NCBI RefSeq assembly: GCF_008801815.1
Contig: NZ_VZOX01000005.1
Source of the DNA: Edwardsiella anguillarum
GTDB taxonomy: Bacteria > Pseudomonadota > Gammaproteobacteria > Enterobacterales > Enterobacteriaceae
DNA: 64,000 bases
Reading direction: 5' to 3' (one strand)
The translations under genes and the position numbers were made by a program. The notes below the pieces were generated by a model. It had not been told where the DNA came from. It ran no database searches and was given only the letters and a program-made list of their open reading frames with translations. Of this stretch, positions 43,066 through 52,173 are shown piece after piece. Numbering within the stretch: position 1 is the stretch's first letter; each line of letters starts with the position of its first letter.

Positions 43066-43608
43066 ATTAAAGGCGGAAAACGAGTTCAAACGGCGCGTCC
43101 TAATCGTATTAACGGGGAAATTCGCGCCCAAGAGGTTCGCTTGACAGGTGTGGATGGCGAGCAGATTGGTATTGTCAGTCTGAGAGAAGCTCTTGAGAAG
43201 GCCGAGGAAGCTGGCGTCGACCTGGTCGAAATCAGCCCCAACGCTGAACCGCCGGTTTGTCGTATCATGGATTACGGCAAATTCCTCTATGAGAAGAGTA
43301 AGGCTAGCAAAGAGCAGAAGAAAAAACAGAAAGTTGTCCAGATCAAGGAAATCAAATTCCGTCCTGGCACAGATGATGGCGACTACCAGGTAAAACTCCG
43401 CAGCCTGGTTCGCTTTCTGGAAGATGGCGATAAAGCCAAGATCACGCTGCGTTTTCGCGGTCGTGAGATGGCGCACCAACAGATCGGTATTGAAGTGCTT
43501 AACCGCGTCAAGAACGATCTGAGTGAACTGGCAGTGGTCGAGTCCTTCCCGTCGAAGATCGAAGGCCGCCAGATGATCATGGTGCTCGCTCCCAAGAAGA
43601 AACAGTAA
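43066..43608 (+). CDS. infC: Translation initiation factor IF-3 (AUU start)
   Basis: IF-3 keeps ribosomal subunits apart and checks start codons. The true start is ATT at 43066, three bases after the thrS stop and after GGAGGAATAAGGT. From there the protein reads (M)KGGKRVQTARPNRINGEIRAQEV and is 180 residues, the exact E. coli length. A standard-start frame would begin only at the internal TTG 43141 and lose 25 residues. The rare AUU codon is the basis of IF-3 autoregulation. Other motifs: CRIMDYGKFLYEKSK and EIKFRPGTDDGDY. Confidence 0.97.
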   Translation: MKGGKRVQTARPNRINGEIRAQEVRLTGVDGEQIGIVSLREALEKAEEAGVDLVEISPNAEPPVCRIMDYGKFLYEKSKASKEQKKKQKVVQIKEIKFRPGTDDGDYQVKLRSLVRFLEDGDKAKITLRFRGREMAHQQIGIEVLNRVKNDLSELAVVESFPSKIEGRQMIMVLAPKKKQ

Positions 43609-43622
43609 GGCTATCAAGTAAG

Positions 43623-43655
43623 GGTTCTGCGGTTCGGTTTTCCGACCGTAGAACC
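43623..43655 (+). promoter_or_regulatory. Hairpin in the infC-rpmI interval (possible L20 operator part)
   Basis: GGTTCT...AGAACC with inner CGGT/ACCG-type pairs forms a strong stem 50 bases before rpmI. In E. coli, ribosomal protein L20 represses rpmI-rplT translation by binding RNA in this interval. The pseudoknot was not reconstructed. Confidence 0.5.
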
Positions 43656-43704
43656 GTTCGCCTCACTGATTCGTTGTAATTAACAATGCGAAGTGGAAAT
43701 CGAA

Positions 43705-43902
43705 ATGCCTAAGATTAAAACTGTGCGTGGCGCGGCCAAGCGCTTTAAGAAAACCGCCGGTGGTGGTTTCAAGCGTAAACATGCTAACCTGCGTCATATT
43801 CTGACCAAAAAATCTACCAAGCGTAAGCGTCACCTGCGTCCGAAGTCTCAGGTCTCCAAAGGCGATCTGGGTCTGGTTGTAGCGTGCCTGCCGTACGCAT
43901 AA
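43705..43902 (+). CDS. rpmI: 50S ribosomal protein L35
   Basis: The 65-residue product MPKIKTVRGAAKRFKKTAGG...LVVACLPYA matches bacterial L35. Start at 43705 (a four-codon extension is not conserved). It lies 97 bases after infC and 43 bases before rplT. Confidence 0.97.
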   Translation: MPKIKTVRGAAKRFKKTAGGGFKRKHANLRHILTKKSTKRKRHLRPKSQVSKGDLGLVVACLPYA

Positions 43903-43945
43903 GTAATTTTTTTTGAATCAAGAATAAGACTTTAGGAGAGAGCAT

Positions 43946-44302
43946 ATGGCTCGCGTAAAACGTGGTGTGATTGCACGTGCACGTCACAAGAAAGTATTGA
44001 AGCAGGCGAAAGGTTACTACGGTGCCCGTTCGCGCGTATATCGTGTTGCCTTCCAGGCAGTGATCAAAGCAGGCCAGTATGCTTACCGTGACCGTCGTCA
44101 GCGTAAGCGTCAGTTCCGTCAGCTGTGGATCGCACGTATCAACGCTGCTGCCCGTCAGAACGGCATTTCTTACAGCCGTTTCATCAATGGCCTGAAAAAG
44201 GCTTCTGTTGAAATCGACCGTAAGATCCTGGCCGACATCGCTGTATTCGACAAAGTGGCGTTCACCGCCCTGGTTGAAAAAGCGAAAGCGGCTCTGGCGT
44301 AA
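43946..44302 (+). CDS. rplT: 50S ribosomal protein L20
   Basis: The 118-residue product starts MARVKRGVIARARHKKVLKQAK and matches L20. L20 is needed early in 50S assembly and represses its own operon. Ribosome site GGAGAG. A strong terminator follows. Confidence 0.98.
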   Translation: MARVKRGVIARARHKKVLKQAKGYYGARSRVYRVAFQAVIKAGQYAYRDRRQRKRQFRQLWIARINAAARQNGISYSRFINGLKKASVEIDRKILADIAVFDKVAFTALVEKAKAALA

Positions 44303-44310
44303 GTCAGATG

Positions 44311-44340
44311 AAAGAGGGAGCTTGCTCCCTCTTTTGCTTT
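44311..44340 (+). terminator. Rho-independent terminator after rplT
   Basis: AAAGAGGGAGC-TT-GCTCCCTCTTT with a T-rich tail, nine bases after rplT. Confidence 0.9.
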
Positions 44341-44464
44341 TGAGCCTGGAGCATTGTTCGTCAGAACTGCGCAGGGCTAGCGATAATTTATTGACATTCT
44401 CCGCGCTGGATCTTTCAATAGACAGAGATTTCAATACGTTCTGAATGTTCAAGGTAACGCAAGC

Positions 44465-44509
44465 ATGAACGCTGCTATTTTCCGTTTCTTTTTTTACTTT
44501 AGCGCCTGA
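44465..44509 (+). CDS. pheM: pheST leader peptide PheM
   Basis: A 14-residue leader peptide (MNAAIFRFFFYFSA) with five Phe codons, nearly the E. coli PheM. Ribosome stalling at the Phe codons when Phe-tRNA is low would permit the antiterminator. The stretch about 44473-44494 is complementary to about 44531-44552 over 22 positions with one mismatch, giving a long alternative hairpin. Confidence 0.92.
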   Translation: MNAAIFRFFFYFSA

Positions 44510-44555
44510 TCGTCAGGAGGCTTTGCGCATAAGAAAAGAAACGGAAAATAGCGCC

Positions 44556-44585
44556 AAAAGCCTCCCTCGTGGAGGCTTTTTTTTT
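44556..44585 (+). terminator. pheST attenuator terminator
   Basis: AAAAGCCTCC-CTCGT-GGAGGCTTTT followed by five more Ts, 47 bases after pheM and before pheS. Confidence 0.9.
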
Positions 44586-44694
44586 ATTATCGCCGCGCGT
44601 TGCGCGGCGTGCGAAGCGGCGCGCCGTAGTACGATGAGCCGTCATCGCTCAACATCGACCATCGGGCCATACTGGCCGGAAGAAGAGGAAAGTC

Positions 44695-45678
44695 ATGTCA
44701 CATCTCGCCGAGTTGGTTGCCCAGGCGAAGGCAGCCGTAGAGAGTGCCCAGGACGTCGCCGCGCTGGATAGCGTACGCGTCGAGTTTCTGGGTAAGAAGG
44801 GTCATTTAACGCTGCAGATGACGTCACTGCGCGATCTGCCGGCAGAAGAGCGTCCGGCGGCCGGGGCGGTCATCAACCAGGCCAAGCAGGAGGTTCAGGA
44901 GACCCTGAACGCCCGTAAGGCGGCGCTGGAGTCGGCGGCGCTGAATGCCCGCCTTGCGCAGGAGACCATCGATGTTTCCCTGCCGGGCCGGCGGATGGAA
45001 AACGGTGGCCTGCACCCGGTTACGCGCACCATCGAACGCATTGAATCCTTCTTCTCCGAGCTGGGCTTTGCCGTTGCCACCGGGCCGGAGATCGAGGACG
45101 ACTACCATAACTTTGACGCGTTGAATATTCCGGCTCATCACCCGGCGCGCGCCGACCACGATACCTTCTGGTTCGATGCGACCCGTCTGCTGCGCACCCA
45201 GACCTCCGGTGTACAGATCCGTACCATGCAGCAGCAGGAGCCGCCGATCCGCATCATCGCGCCGGGGCGCGTCTACCGCAACGACTACGACCAGACCCAT
45301 ACCCCGATGTTCCATCAGATGGAAGGGCTGATCGTGGATAAAGATATCAGCTTTACCAATCTGAAGGGGACGCTGCACGACTTCCTGCGCAACTTCTTTG
45401 AGCAGGATCTGCAGATCCGTTTCCGTCCCTCCTACTTTCCGTTCACCGAACCCTCTGCCGAGGTGGATGTGATGGGGAAAAACGGCAAGTGGCTGGAGGT
45501 GCTGGGCTGCGGCATGGTACACCCCAGCGTACTGCGCAACGTCGGCATCGATCCGCAGGTCTACTCCGGCTTTGCCTTTGGGATGGGCATGGAGCGACTG
45601 ACGATGCTGCGTTACGGTGTCACCGACTTGCGCGCATTTTTCGAAAACGATCTGCGTTTCCTCAAACAGTTCAAATAA
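44695..45678 (+). CDS. pheS: Phenylalanyl-tRNA synthetase alpha subunit
   Basis: PheS is the catalytic alpha subunit of the (alpha-beta)2 enzyme. The 327 residues have an N-terminal coiled coil and the class II motifs GPEIEDDYHNFDALNIPAHHPAR, RIIAPGRVYRNDYDQTHTPMFHQMEG and GFAFGMGMERL. The length equals E. coli PheS. Expression depends on the pheM attenuator. pheT follows 14 bases later. Confidence 0.99.
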   Translation: MSHLAELVAQAKAAVESAQDVAALDSVRVEFLGKKGHLTLQMTSLRDLPAEERPAAGAVINQAKQEVQETLNARKAALESAALNARLAQETIDVSLPGRRMENGGLHPVTRTIERIESFFSELGFAVATGPEIEDDYHNFDALNIPAHHPARADHDTFWFDATRLLRTQTSGVQIRTMQQQEPPIRIIAPGRVYRNDYDQTHTPMFHQMEGLIVDKDISFTNLKGTLHDFLRNFFEQDLQIRFRPSYFPFTEPSAEVDVMGKNGKWLEVLGCGMVHPSVLRNVGIDPQVYSGFAFGMGMERLTMLRYGVTDLRAFFENDLRFLKQFK

Positions 45679-45692
45679 GGCAGGATTAACAC

Positions 45693-48080
45693 ATGAAATT
45701 CAGTGAACTTTGGTTGCGCGAGTGGGTAAACCCTGCCATCAGCAGCGATGCATTGTCCGAACAAATCACCATGGCCGGCCTGGAAGTGGACGGCGTAGAG
45801 CCGGTTGCCGGCGTGTTCCACGGCGTGGTGGTCGGTGAGGTGGTCGAATGCCATCAACACCCTAATGCCGATAAGCTGCGGGTCACCAAGGTCAACGTCG
45901 GCGGTGAGTGCCTACTGGACATCGTCTGCGGCGCGCCGAACTGCCGTCAGGGGCTGCGCGTGGCCGTGGCCACCATTGGCGCCGTTCTGCCGGGTGACTT
46001 CAAAATCAAAGCGGCTAAGCTGCGCGGCGAGCCTTCCGAAGGGATGCTGTGCTCTTTCTCCGAGCTGGGCATCTGTGAGGATCACAGCGGCATCATCGAA
46101 CTGGCGCAGGATGCGCCGATCGGCTGCGATCTGCGGGAATATCTGCAGCTGGATGACCACGCGATCGAAATCAGCGTGACCCCTAACCGCGCCGACTGCC
46201 TCGGTATTCTGGGCGTTGCCCGCGATGTCGCGGTGCTTAATCGCCTGCCGCTGAATCTGCCGCAGACGGTGCCGGTAGCGGTCAGCATCGATGACCGTTT
46301 CCCGATCGCCGTTGAGGCGCCGGAAGCCTGTCCGCGCTACCTTGGCCGCGTGGTGCGCGGCATCGACGTAACGGCGAAGACGCCGCTGTGGATGAGCGAA
46401 AAGCTGCGTCGCTGCGGCATTCGCTCCATCGATCCGGTGGTGGACGTGACCAACTACGTCCTGATGGAGCTGGGGCAGCCGATGCACGCCTTCGATCTCA
46501 ACCGTCTACAGGGCGGTATCGTGGTGCGCATGGCCCGTGAAGGGGAGACCCTGACGCTGCTGGACAGCAGTCAGGCGACGCTGAGCGGCGATACGCTGGT
46601 CATTGCCGACCATCAGCAGGCGCTGGCGCTGGGCGGCATTTTCGGCGGCGAGCACTCCGGCGTTAACGCGGAAACCCGCGACGTGCTGCTGGAGTGCGCC
46701 TATTTTAACCCGCTGGCGATTACCGGCCGCGCCCGTCGCTATGGGCTGCACACCGACGCATCGCACCGCTATGAGCGCGGCGTCGATCCGCAGCTGCAGC
46801 TGCGTGCCATGGAACGTGCTACCGAGCTGCTGCTGGCGCTGTGCGGCGGCCAGGCCGGCCCGGTCATCGATGTGACCAACGATGCCTATCTGCCGCAGCC
46901 GGCCAGCATCGTGCTGCAGCGCAGCAAACTGGATCGTCTGATCGGCCATCATATCGATGACGCGCAGGTGCTGGATATTCTGCAGCGTCTAGGCTGCCAG
47001 GTCACGGCCGTGGACGGCGGCTGGCAGGCTGTCGCGCCGAGCTGGCGTTTTGATATGGCCATCGAAGAGGATCTGATCGAAGAGGTGGCGCGTGTCTACG
47101 GTTACAACAACATTCCGGATGTGCCGCTACGCGCCGATCTGGTGATGACCGCGCACCGTGAGGCGAATCTGCCCCTGAAGCGGGTCAAGACCCTGCTGGT
47201 CGATCGCGGCTATCAGGAAGCCATCACCTACAGCTTTGTCGATCCTAAAGTTCAGGCGCTGCTGCACCCGCAGCAGACGCCGCTGATCCTGCCGAACCCG
47301 ATCTCCGCCGATATGTCCGCCATGCGCCTGTCGCTGTGGACCGGTCTGCTGGGCGCCGTGGTATATAACCAGAACCGCCAGCAGCCACGGGTGCGTCTGT
47401 TTGAAAGCGGCCTGCGCTTTGTCCCAGACGAGGGGGCGAACCTGGGGATCCGCCAGGACGTGATGCTGGCCGGGGTGATCGCCGGTCACCGCGACGAAGA
47501 GCACTGGGGCATCGAGCGCCAGGCCGTCGATTTCTACGATCTGAAAGGCGACCTGGAGGCGGTGCTGGAGCTGACCGGTAAACTGGACGCGGTGCAGTTC
47601 CGCGCCGAAGCCCACGATGCCTTGCATCCGGGGCAGAGCGCCGCGCTGTATCTGCACGGCGAGCGCATCGGTTTCATTGGCGTGGTGCATCCGGAGCTGG
47701 AGCGTAAGCTGGATCTCAACGGCCGTACCGTGGTGTTCGAGGTGTGCTGGAGTGCCCTGGCAGAGCGCCTGATCCCGCAGGCGCGCGAGATCTCCCGCTA
47801 CCCCGCGAACCGCCGTGATATCGCGGTTGTGGTGGCTGAAAATGTGCCTGCGGAAGATGTTTTGGCCGAATGTAAGAAAGTTGGCGCAAATCAGGTAGTT
47901 GGCGTAAACTTATTTGACGTGTATTGTGGTAAGGGTGTTGCCGAGGGTTATAAGAGCCTCGCGATCAGTCTGGTGTTGCAAGACACCACGCGTACACTGG
48001 AAGAAGAGGAAATTGCCGCTACCGTCGCAAAATGCGTAGAGGCGTTAAAACAGCGATTCCAAGCATCCTTGAGGGATTGA
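45693..48080 (+). CDS. pheT: Phenylalanyl-tRNA synthetase beta subunit
   Basis: PheT binds tRNA and edits mischarged Tyr-tRNA. The 795 residues (E. coli 795) start MKFSELWLREWVNPAI, with the tRNA-binding OB domain (LRVTKVNVGG), the B3/B4 editing domain with VVDVTNYVLMELGQPMHAFD, and the ferredoxin-like anticodon domain at the end (SRYPANRRDIAVVV). Followed by ihfA after 4 bases. Confidence 0.99.
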   Translation: MKFSELWLREWVNPAISSDALSEQITMAGLEVDGVEPVAGVFHGVVVGEVVECHQHPNADKLRVTKVNVGGECLLDIVCGAPNCRQGLRVAVATIGAVLPGDFKIKAAKLRGEPSEGMLCSFSELGICEDHSGIIELAQDAPIGCDLREYLQLDDHAIEISVTPNRADCLGILGVARDVAVLNRLPLNLPQTVPVAVSIDDRFPIAVEAPEACPRYLGRVVRGIDVTAKTPLWMSEKLRRCGIRSIDPVVDVTNYVLMELGQPMHAFDLNRLQGGIVVRMAREGETLTLLDSSQATLSGDTLVIADHQQALALGGIFGGEHSGVNAETRDVLLECAYFNPLAITGRARRYGLHTDASHRYERGVDPQLQLRAMERATELLLALCGGQAGPVIDVTNDAYLPQPASIVLQRSKLDRLIGHHIDDAQVLDILQRLGCQVTAVDGGWQAVAPSWRFDMAIEEDLIEEVARVYGYNNIPDVPLRADLVMTAHREANLPLKRVKTLLVDRGYQEAITYSFVDPKVQALLHPQQTPLILPNPISADMSAMRLSLWTGLLGAVVYNQNRQQPRVRLFESGLRFVPDEGANLGIRQDVMLAGVIAGHRDEEHWGIERQAVDFYDLKGDLEAVLELTGKLDAVQFRAEAHDALHPGQSAALYLHGERIGFIGVVHPELERKLDLNGRTVVFEVCWSALAERLIPQAREISRYPANRRDIAVVVAENVPAEDVLAECKKVGANQVVGVNLFDVYCGKGVAEGYKSLAISLVLQDTTRTLEEEEIAATVAKCVEALKQRFQASLRD

Positions 48081-48084
48081 ATCT

Positions 48085-48381
48085 ATGGCGCTTACAAAAG
48101 CTGAAATGTCTGAACACCTGTTTGAAAAGCTTGGGCTGAGCAAACGGGACGCCAAAGACCTCGTCGAGCTGTTTTTCGAAGAGATACGCCGCGCGCTGGA
48201 AAATGGCGAGCAGGTCAAGCTGTCCGGTTTCGGCAACTTTGATCTGCGCGACAAGAACCAGAGGCCGGGGCGCAACCCGAAAACCGGGGAAGATATCCCG
48301 ATTACGGCGCGCCGTGTTGTGACATTCCGTCCGGGACAGAAGTTAAAGAGCCGGGTCGAGAACGCGACACCCAAGGATTAA
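48085..48381 (+). CDS. ihfA: Integration host factor alpha subunit
   Basis: IhfA with IhfB bends DNA at specific sites. The 98 residues start MALTKAEMSEHLFEKLGLSKRDA; the beta-arm with the intercalating Pro lies in RPGRNPKTGEDIPITARRVVTF. Follows pheT as in E. coli, and ends at an intrinsic terminator. Confidence 0.98.
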   Translation: MALTKAEMSEHLFEKLGLSKRDAKDLVELFFEEIRRALENGEQVKLSGFGNFDLRDKNQRPGRNPKTGEDIPITARRVVTFRPGQKLKSRVENATPKD

Positions 48382-48395
48382 TCAGGCAAACAGGA

Positions 48396-48423
48396 CAAAA
48401 GGCCGCCTTTAGGTGGCCTTTTT
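48396..48423 (+). terminator. Terminator after ihfA
   Basis: AAAAGGCCGCC-TTTA-GGTGGCCTTTTT, a nearly perfect hairpin with T-run. Confidence 0.9.
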
Positions 48424-48471
48424 CTTGTGCTGTTCAGCGCTTTTGCGGGCGAAAGAGTGAGGCATTACGTT

Positions 48472-48675
48472 ATGCAGGTAAACGAGCGGGTCAGTGTTAA
48501 AACGGACGGCGGTCCGCGCCGTATCGGGCGCATTCTGGCGCTGGAGACCTTCAGCGAAGGTACCATGTATTTGGTCGCCCTGGATGACTATCCCCAGGGC
48601 ATCTGGTTTTTCAATGAGGCCGGCTGCGCGCAGGGTATCTTCGTTGAGCCGTACGATGACGCCGCGTCAGTCTGA
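48472..48675 (+). CDS. Conserved-looking 67-residue protein of unknown function
   Basis: I do not recognise a named family. The frame starts MQVNERVSVKTDGGPRRIG with GAGG nine bases upstream, and has the pattern ETFSEGTMYLVALDDYPQGIWFFNEAG, a beta-rich small domain. Its end overlaps the btuC start by 20 bases, so translation is probably coupled. It replaces nothing in the E. coli ihfA-btuC interval, where no such gene exists. Confidence 0.65.
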   Translation: MQVNERVSVKTDGGPRRIGRILALETFSEGTMYLVALDDYPQGIWFFNEAGCAQGIFVEPYDDAASV

Positions 48676-49690
48676 GGCGGCGTCCGCCTTCAGCGAGCTG
48701 CTCCAGCGTCAGCGGCGACGCGATCGGCGGCGCTTGGCGCTGCTGGCGCTGCTGCTGCTGGCGGCGCTGGTGCTGGGGCTGAGCGCCGGGGAGGTCTGGC
48801 TGTGGCCTACGCAGTGGTTTACCCCCGACGGGCAGCTGTTTGTCGGGCAGCTGCGTCTGCCGCGGATGCTGGCGGTGATGGCGGTCGGCGCGGCGCTGGC
48901 GGTCAGCGGGGCCGTAATGCAGGCGCTGTTTGACAACACCCTGGCCGAGCCGGGGCTGCTGGGGGTCTCTAACGGCGCCGGCGTGGCCCTGGTGATCGCG
49001 GTGCTGCTGGGGCAGAGCCTGATGCCGATGTGGCTGCTCAGCGCGCTGGCCATCGTCGGCGCGCTGACGATCACGCTGCTATTGCTGCTGTTTTCCCGCC
49101 GGGGGCGGGTAAACAACGCCCGGCTGCTGCTGATCGGCGTCGCGCTGGGGATCGCCTGCAGCGCCGCCATGACCTGGGCGGTCTACTTTAGCAGCAGCCT
49201 GGATCTGCGCCAGCTGCTCTACTGGCTGATGGGCGGCTTCAGCGGCGTCGACTGGCGTCAAGGGTGGCTGACGGCCGCGCTGCTGCCGGTGCTGCTGTGG
49301 CTGCTCACGCGCGGTGATATTCTGAATCTGATGGCGCTGGGGGAGCTCCCCGCCCGTCAGTTGGGGCTGGGCATGACCCACTGGCGTAGCCTGCTGGTAC
49401 TGGCTATCGGCTGGCTGGTCGGGGTGAGCGTCGCGCTGGCCGGCGTGATCGGCTTTGTCGGCCTGGTGGTGCCCCATATGCTGCGCCTGTGGGGCATCAC
49501 CCAGCACAGAATGCTACTGCCGGGCTGCGCACTGGCGGGCGCCTCGATGCTGCTGCTGGCGGACGTCGTAGCGCGGATCGCGCTGTTTTCTGCCGAGTTG
49601 CCGATCGGGGTGGTGACCTCATCGCTGGGGGCGCCGCTGTTTATCTGGATGCTGCTGCGCCGATCGGCGGGAGGCCTCGATGGACGATAG
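48656..49690 (+). CDS. btuC: Vitamin B12 ABC transporter permease BtuC
   Basis: BtuC is the membrane permease of the BtuCDF cobalamin importer. The 344 residues hold about ten transmembrane helices and the FecCD motifs GAALAVSGAVMQALFDNTLAEPGLLGVSNGAG and SVALAGVIGFVGLVVPHMLRL. The start used (MTPRQSEAASAF) is longer than E. coli BtuC by about 18 residues; it overlaps the small gene before it. btuD follows with an 11-base overlap; btuE, which sits between them in E. coli, is absent. Confidence 0.95.
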   Translation: MTPRQSEAASAFSELLQRQRRRDRRRLALLALLLLAALVLGLSAGEVWLWPTQWFTPDGQLFVGQLRLPRMLAVMAVGAALAVSGAVMQALFDNTLAEPGLLGVSNGAGVALVIAVLLGQSLMPMWLLSALAIVGALTITLLLLLFSRRGRVNNARLLLIGVALGIACSAAMTWAVYFSSSLDLRQLLYWLMGGFSGVDWRQGWLTAALLPVLLWLLTRGDILNLMALGELPARQLGLGMTHWRSLLVLAIGWLVGVSVALAGVIGFVGLVVPHMLRLWGITQHRMLLPGCALAGASMLLLADVVARIALFSAELPIGVVTSSLGAPLFIWMLLRRSAGGLDGR

Positions 49691-50447
49691 TATGCTGCGC
49701 ATCGTCGGGCTGACGGTGCCGGGACGGTTGGGCGCCGTTGATGCCCGCATCGTCCGCGGGGCGCTGGTGCACCTGATCGGCCCCAACGGCGCGGGGAAAA
49801 GTTCGCTGTTGCTACGGCTGGCCGGTTTAGTGAGCGGAGAGGGCGAGGTATGGCTGGCGGGGCAGTCGCTGCTGCGCCAGTCACCCGCGGCACAGGCGCG
49901 GCGGCGCGCCTGCCTGGTACAGCAGCAGATGCCGCATGCCCTGATGCCGGTATTTGCCTACCTGGCGCTGCACGCGCCGCGTCACGCCGACGCCGCGGCG
50001 CTGGACAACGTGCTGGCGTCGCTTAGCGGGCGCCTGAGCCTCGGCGATAAGCTGAGCCGTCCGCTGAGCCATTTGTCCGGCGGCGAGTGGCAGCGGGTGC
50101 GGCTGGCGGCGGTGCTGCTGCAGATCTGGCCGACCCTAAACCCAGAGGGGCGCCTGCTGCTGCTGGATGAGCCGATGAGCAGCCTGGATATTCGCCAGCA
50201 GGCCGCGTTGGACAGTCTGCTGGGCGAGCTGTGCGCGGCCGGGATCACGGTGATCGCCAGCGCGCACGATCTTAACCACACGTTGTACCACGCCGATACG
50301 GTGTGGATGCTCAGCCAGGGGCAGGTGGTGGCGCAGGGGGACGCGCGGGTGGTGATGCAGGTGGAGGCGCTGAGCAGGCTGTTTGAGGTGCCCTTTCGCC
50401 GCATTCGCGGCGGCGATCGCGACTGGCTCTATTATCAAAATGGTTAA
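49680..50447 (+). CDS. btuD: Vitamin B12 ABC transporter ATPase BtuD
   Basis: BtuD energises cobalamin import. In 255 residues it has Walker A GPNGAGKS, Q-loop VQQQMPH, signature LSGGEWQRVRLAAV, Walker B LLLLDEPMSSLD and switch His in ASAHDLNHTL. It overlaps btuC by 11 bases. The partner BtuF is not in this window. Confidence 0.95.
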   Translation: MDDSMLRIVGLTVPGRLGAVDARIVRGALVHLIGPNGAGKSSLLLRLAGLVSGEGEVWLAGQSLLRQSPAAQARRRACLVQQQMPHALMPVFAYLALHAPRHADAAALDNVLASLSGRLSLGDKLSRPLSHLSGGEWQRVRLAAVLLQIWPTLNPEGRLLLLDEPMSSLDIRQQAALDSLLGELCAAGITVIASAHDLNHTLYHADTVWMLSQGQVVAQGDARVVMQVEALSRLFEVPFRRIRGGDRDWLYYQNG

Positions 50448-50590
50448 AAAAAACTTGACCTTGACGCGCATTTTGCCGTTATGTGTTGACGAGGCCGCGC
50501 GCAACGCCGCGCGGCAAATAACGCTAACTCATGGGGGTTGCCCGCGCGGCTCTGTAAAGAGAGTCCGGGTATGATAGGGGCATAGGGAAG

Positions 50591-51079
50591 ATGAGACGAT
50601 TGACATCCGTATACCGCTATTGCGCATGGTGTACCGTCGCACTGATTCTGGCGGGATGTAGCAGCAAGCACCGCACGCCGCCGCCATCCGGCCGCCTGGC
50701 CGACCCGATAGTGGTGGTCGCGCAGCTCAATGACCAGCTGCGGCAGTGGCACGGCGCGCCGTATCGCTACGGTGGGATGGAGCGCAGCGGTGTCGACTGC
50801 TCCGGCTTTGTGTACCGCACCTTCCGCGATCGCTTTGCAATTCAGCTGCCGCGGACGACGCAGGAGCAAACCGCGCTGGGAACCCGGGTGTCGCGGGACG
50901 ATCTGTTGCCCGGCGATCTGGTGTTTTTCCGCACCGGGCGCGGCGATAACGGGCTGCACGTCGGCATCTATGATACCAATGACACGTTCATTCACGCGTC
51001 GACCTCGCAGGGGGTAACGCGATCGTCGCTGGGCAACGTCTACTGGCGCAATGTCTACTGGCAGGCCCGGCGACTATAG
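50591..51079 (+). CDS. nlpC: NlpC/P60 family lipoprotein NlpC
   Basis: NlpC is an outer-membrane lipoprotein with an NlpC/P60 cysteine-peptidase domain that cuts peptidoglycan peptides. The 162-residue precursor has a lipobox LAGC with Cys23, catalytic Cys70 in GVDCSGFVYRTF, and His123 and His135 in GLHVGIYDTNDTFIHAS. It follows btuD as in E. coli (btuD-nlpC). Confidence 0.95.
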   Translation: MRRLTSVYRYCAWCTVALILAGCSSKHRTPPPSGRLADPIVVVAQLNDQLRQWHGAPYRYGGMERSGVDCSGFVYRTFRDRFAIQLPRTTQEQTALGTRVSRDDLLPGDLVFFRTGRGDNGLHVGIYDTNDTFIHASTSQGVTRSSLGNVYWRNVYWQARRL

Positions 51080-51153
51080 CCTCAGCGGCGGGCTCTTATC
51101 CGCGCGGCAGCGGTGCTATCATCATGGCTTTGGCTCAGGAAAAGGGCATAGTT

Positions 51154-52167
51154 ATGACGCCGTTATCGTTTTTTATCTCCGATTCTCACGATCCCTGGTT
51201 CAACCTGGCTGTGGAGGAGTGCATCTTCCGCCAGATGGATCCCGCGCATCGGGTCTTATTCTTGTGGCGCAATGCCGATACGGTGGTGATTGGTCGCGCG
51301 CAGAACCCCTGGCGCGAGTGCAATACCCGGCGCATGGCGCAGGACGGCGTGAAGCTGGCCCGGCGCAGCAGCGGCGGCGGGGCGGTGTTCCACGATCTGG
51401 GCAACAGCTGTTTTACCTTTATGGCCGGTAAGCCAGGCTATGATAAGCAGGTCTCCACGGGCATTATCCTTGCCGCGCTGGCCGGGCTGGGTATTGATGC
51501 CCAGGCCAGTGGGCGCAACGATCTGGAGTTGGATACCCCGCAGGGAAGGCGCAAAATTTCCGGTTCGGCCTACCGCGAAACCCAGGATCGCGGTTTTCAT
51601 CACGGAACCCTGCTGCTGAATGCCGATCTGGGCCGTCTGGCCGACTATCTGAACCCCGATCTGAAGAAGCTGCAGGCTAAGGGCATCGCCTCGGTGCGCG
51701 CGCGCGTTGCCAATCTGTCGGAGTGGGTCGCGGACATCGACCATGCGCGTCTGTGCGATGCCATCGGCGAGGCATTTTTTGCCCATTACGGGCAGCGGGT
51801 CGCGCCGCAGCATATCTCGCCGCAGCATCTCCCGGATCTGCCCGGCTTTGCACAGCAGTTTCAGCGCCAGAGCAGCTGGGCGTGGAACTATGGCCAGGCG
51901 CCCGACTTTAGCCATGTGATGGAGACGCGCTTTGACTGGGGCGGCGTGGAGCTGCACTGCGAGGTGACGCGGGGGACGATCGTTCGCGCCCGTCTGTTCA
52001 GCGATGCGTTGACGCCGGCGCCGCTTGAGGCGCTGGCCGTCGCGCTGGCGGGCTGTTCCTATCAGGGGGAGGCGGTCGCCCAGCGGGCGTTGGCTCTGGG
52101 GAGTGAGGATGCGACAGTGACGATGATGCCACAGCTGGCGGCATGGCTGCGCCGCCAGCTGGCCTAG
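51154..52167 (+). CDS. lplA: Lipoate-protein ligase A
   Basis: LplA attaches free lipoate to the lipoyl domains of 2-oxoacid dehydrogenases and the glycine cleavage H protein. The 337 residues contain DPWFNLAVEECIFRQM, LWRNADTVVIGRAQNPWRECN, RRSSGGGAVFHDLGN and KISGSAYRETQDRGFHHGTLLLNADL, as in E. coli LplA. The start at 51154 has AAAAGGG upstream; ten extra upstream codons are not conserved. It is followed closely by a convergent kinase gene. Confidence 0.96.
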   Translation: MTPLSFFISDSHDPWFNLAVEECIFRQMDPAHRVLFLWRNADTVVIGRAQNPWRECNTRRMAQDGVKLARRSSGGGAVFHDLGNSCFTFMAGKPGYDKQVSTGIILAALAGLGIDAQASGRNDLELDTPQGRRKISGSAYRETQDRGFHHGTLLLNADLGRLADYLNPDLKKLQAKGIASVRARVANLSEWVADIDHARLCDAIGEAFFAHYGQRVAPQHISPQHLPDLPGFAQQFQRQSSWAWNYGQAPDFSHVMETRFDWGGVELHCEVTRGTIVRARLFSDALTPAPLEALAVALAGCSYQGEAVAQRALALGSEDATVTMMPQLAAWLRRQLA

Positions 52168-52173
52168 GGCCGA

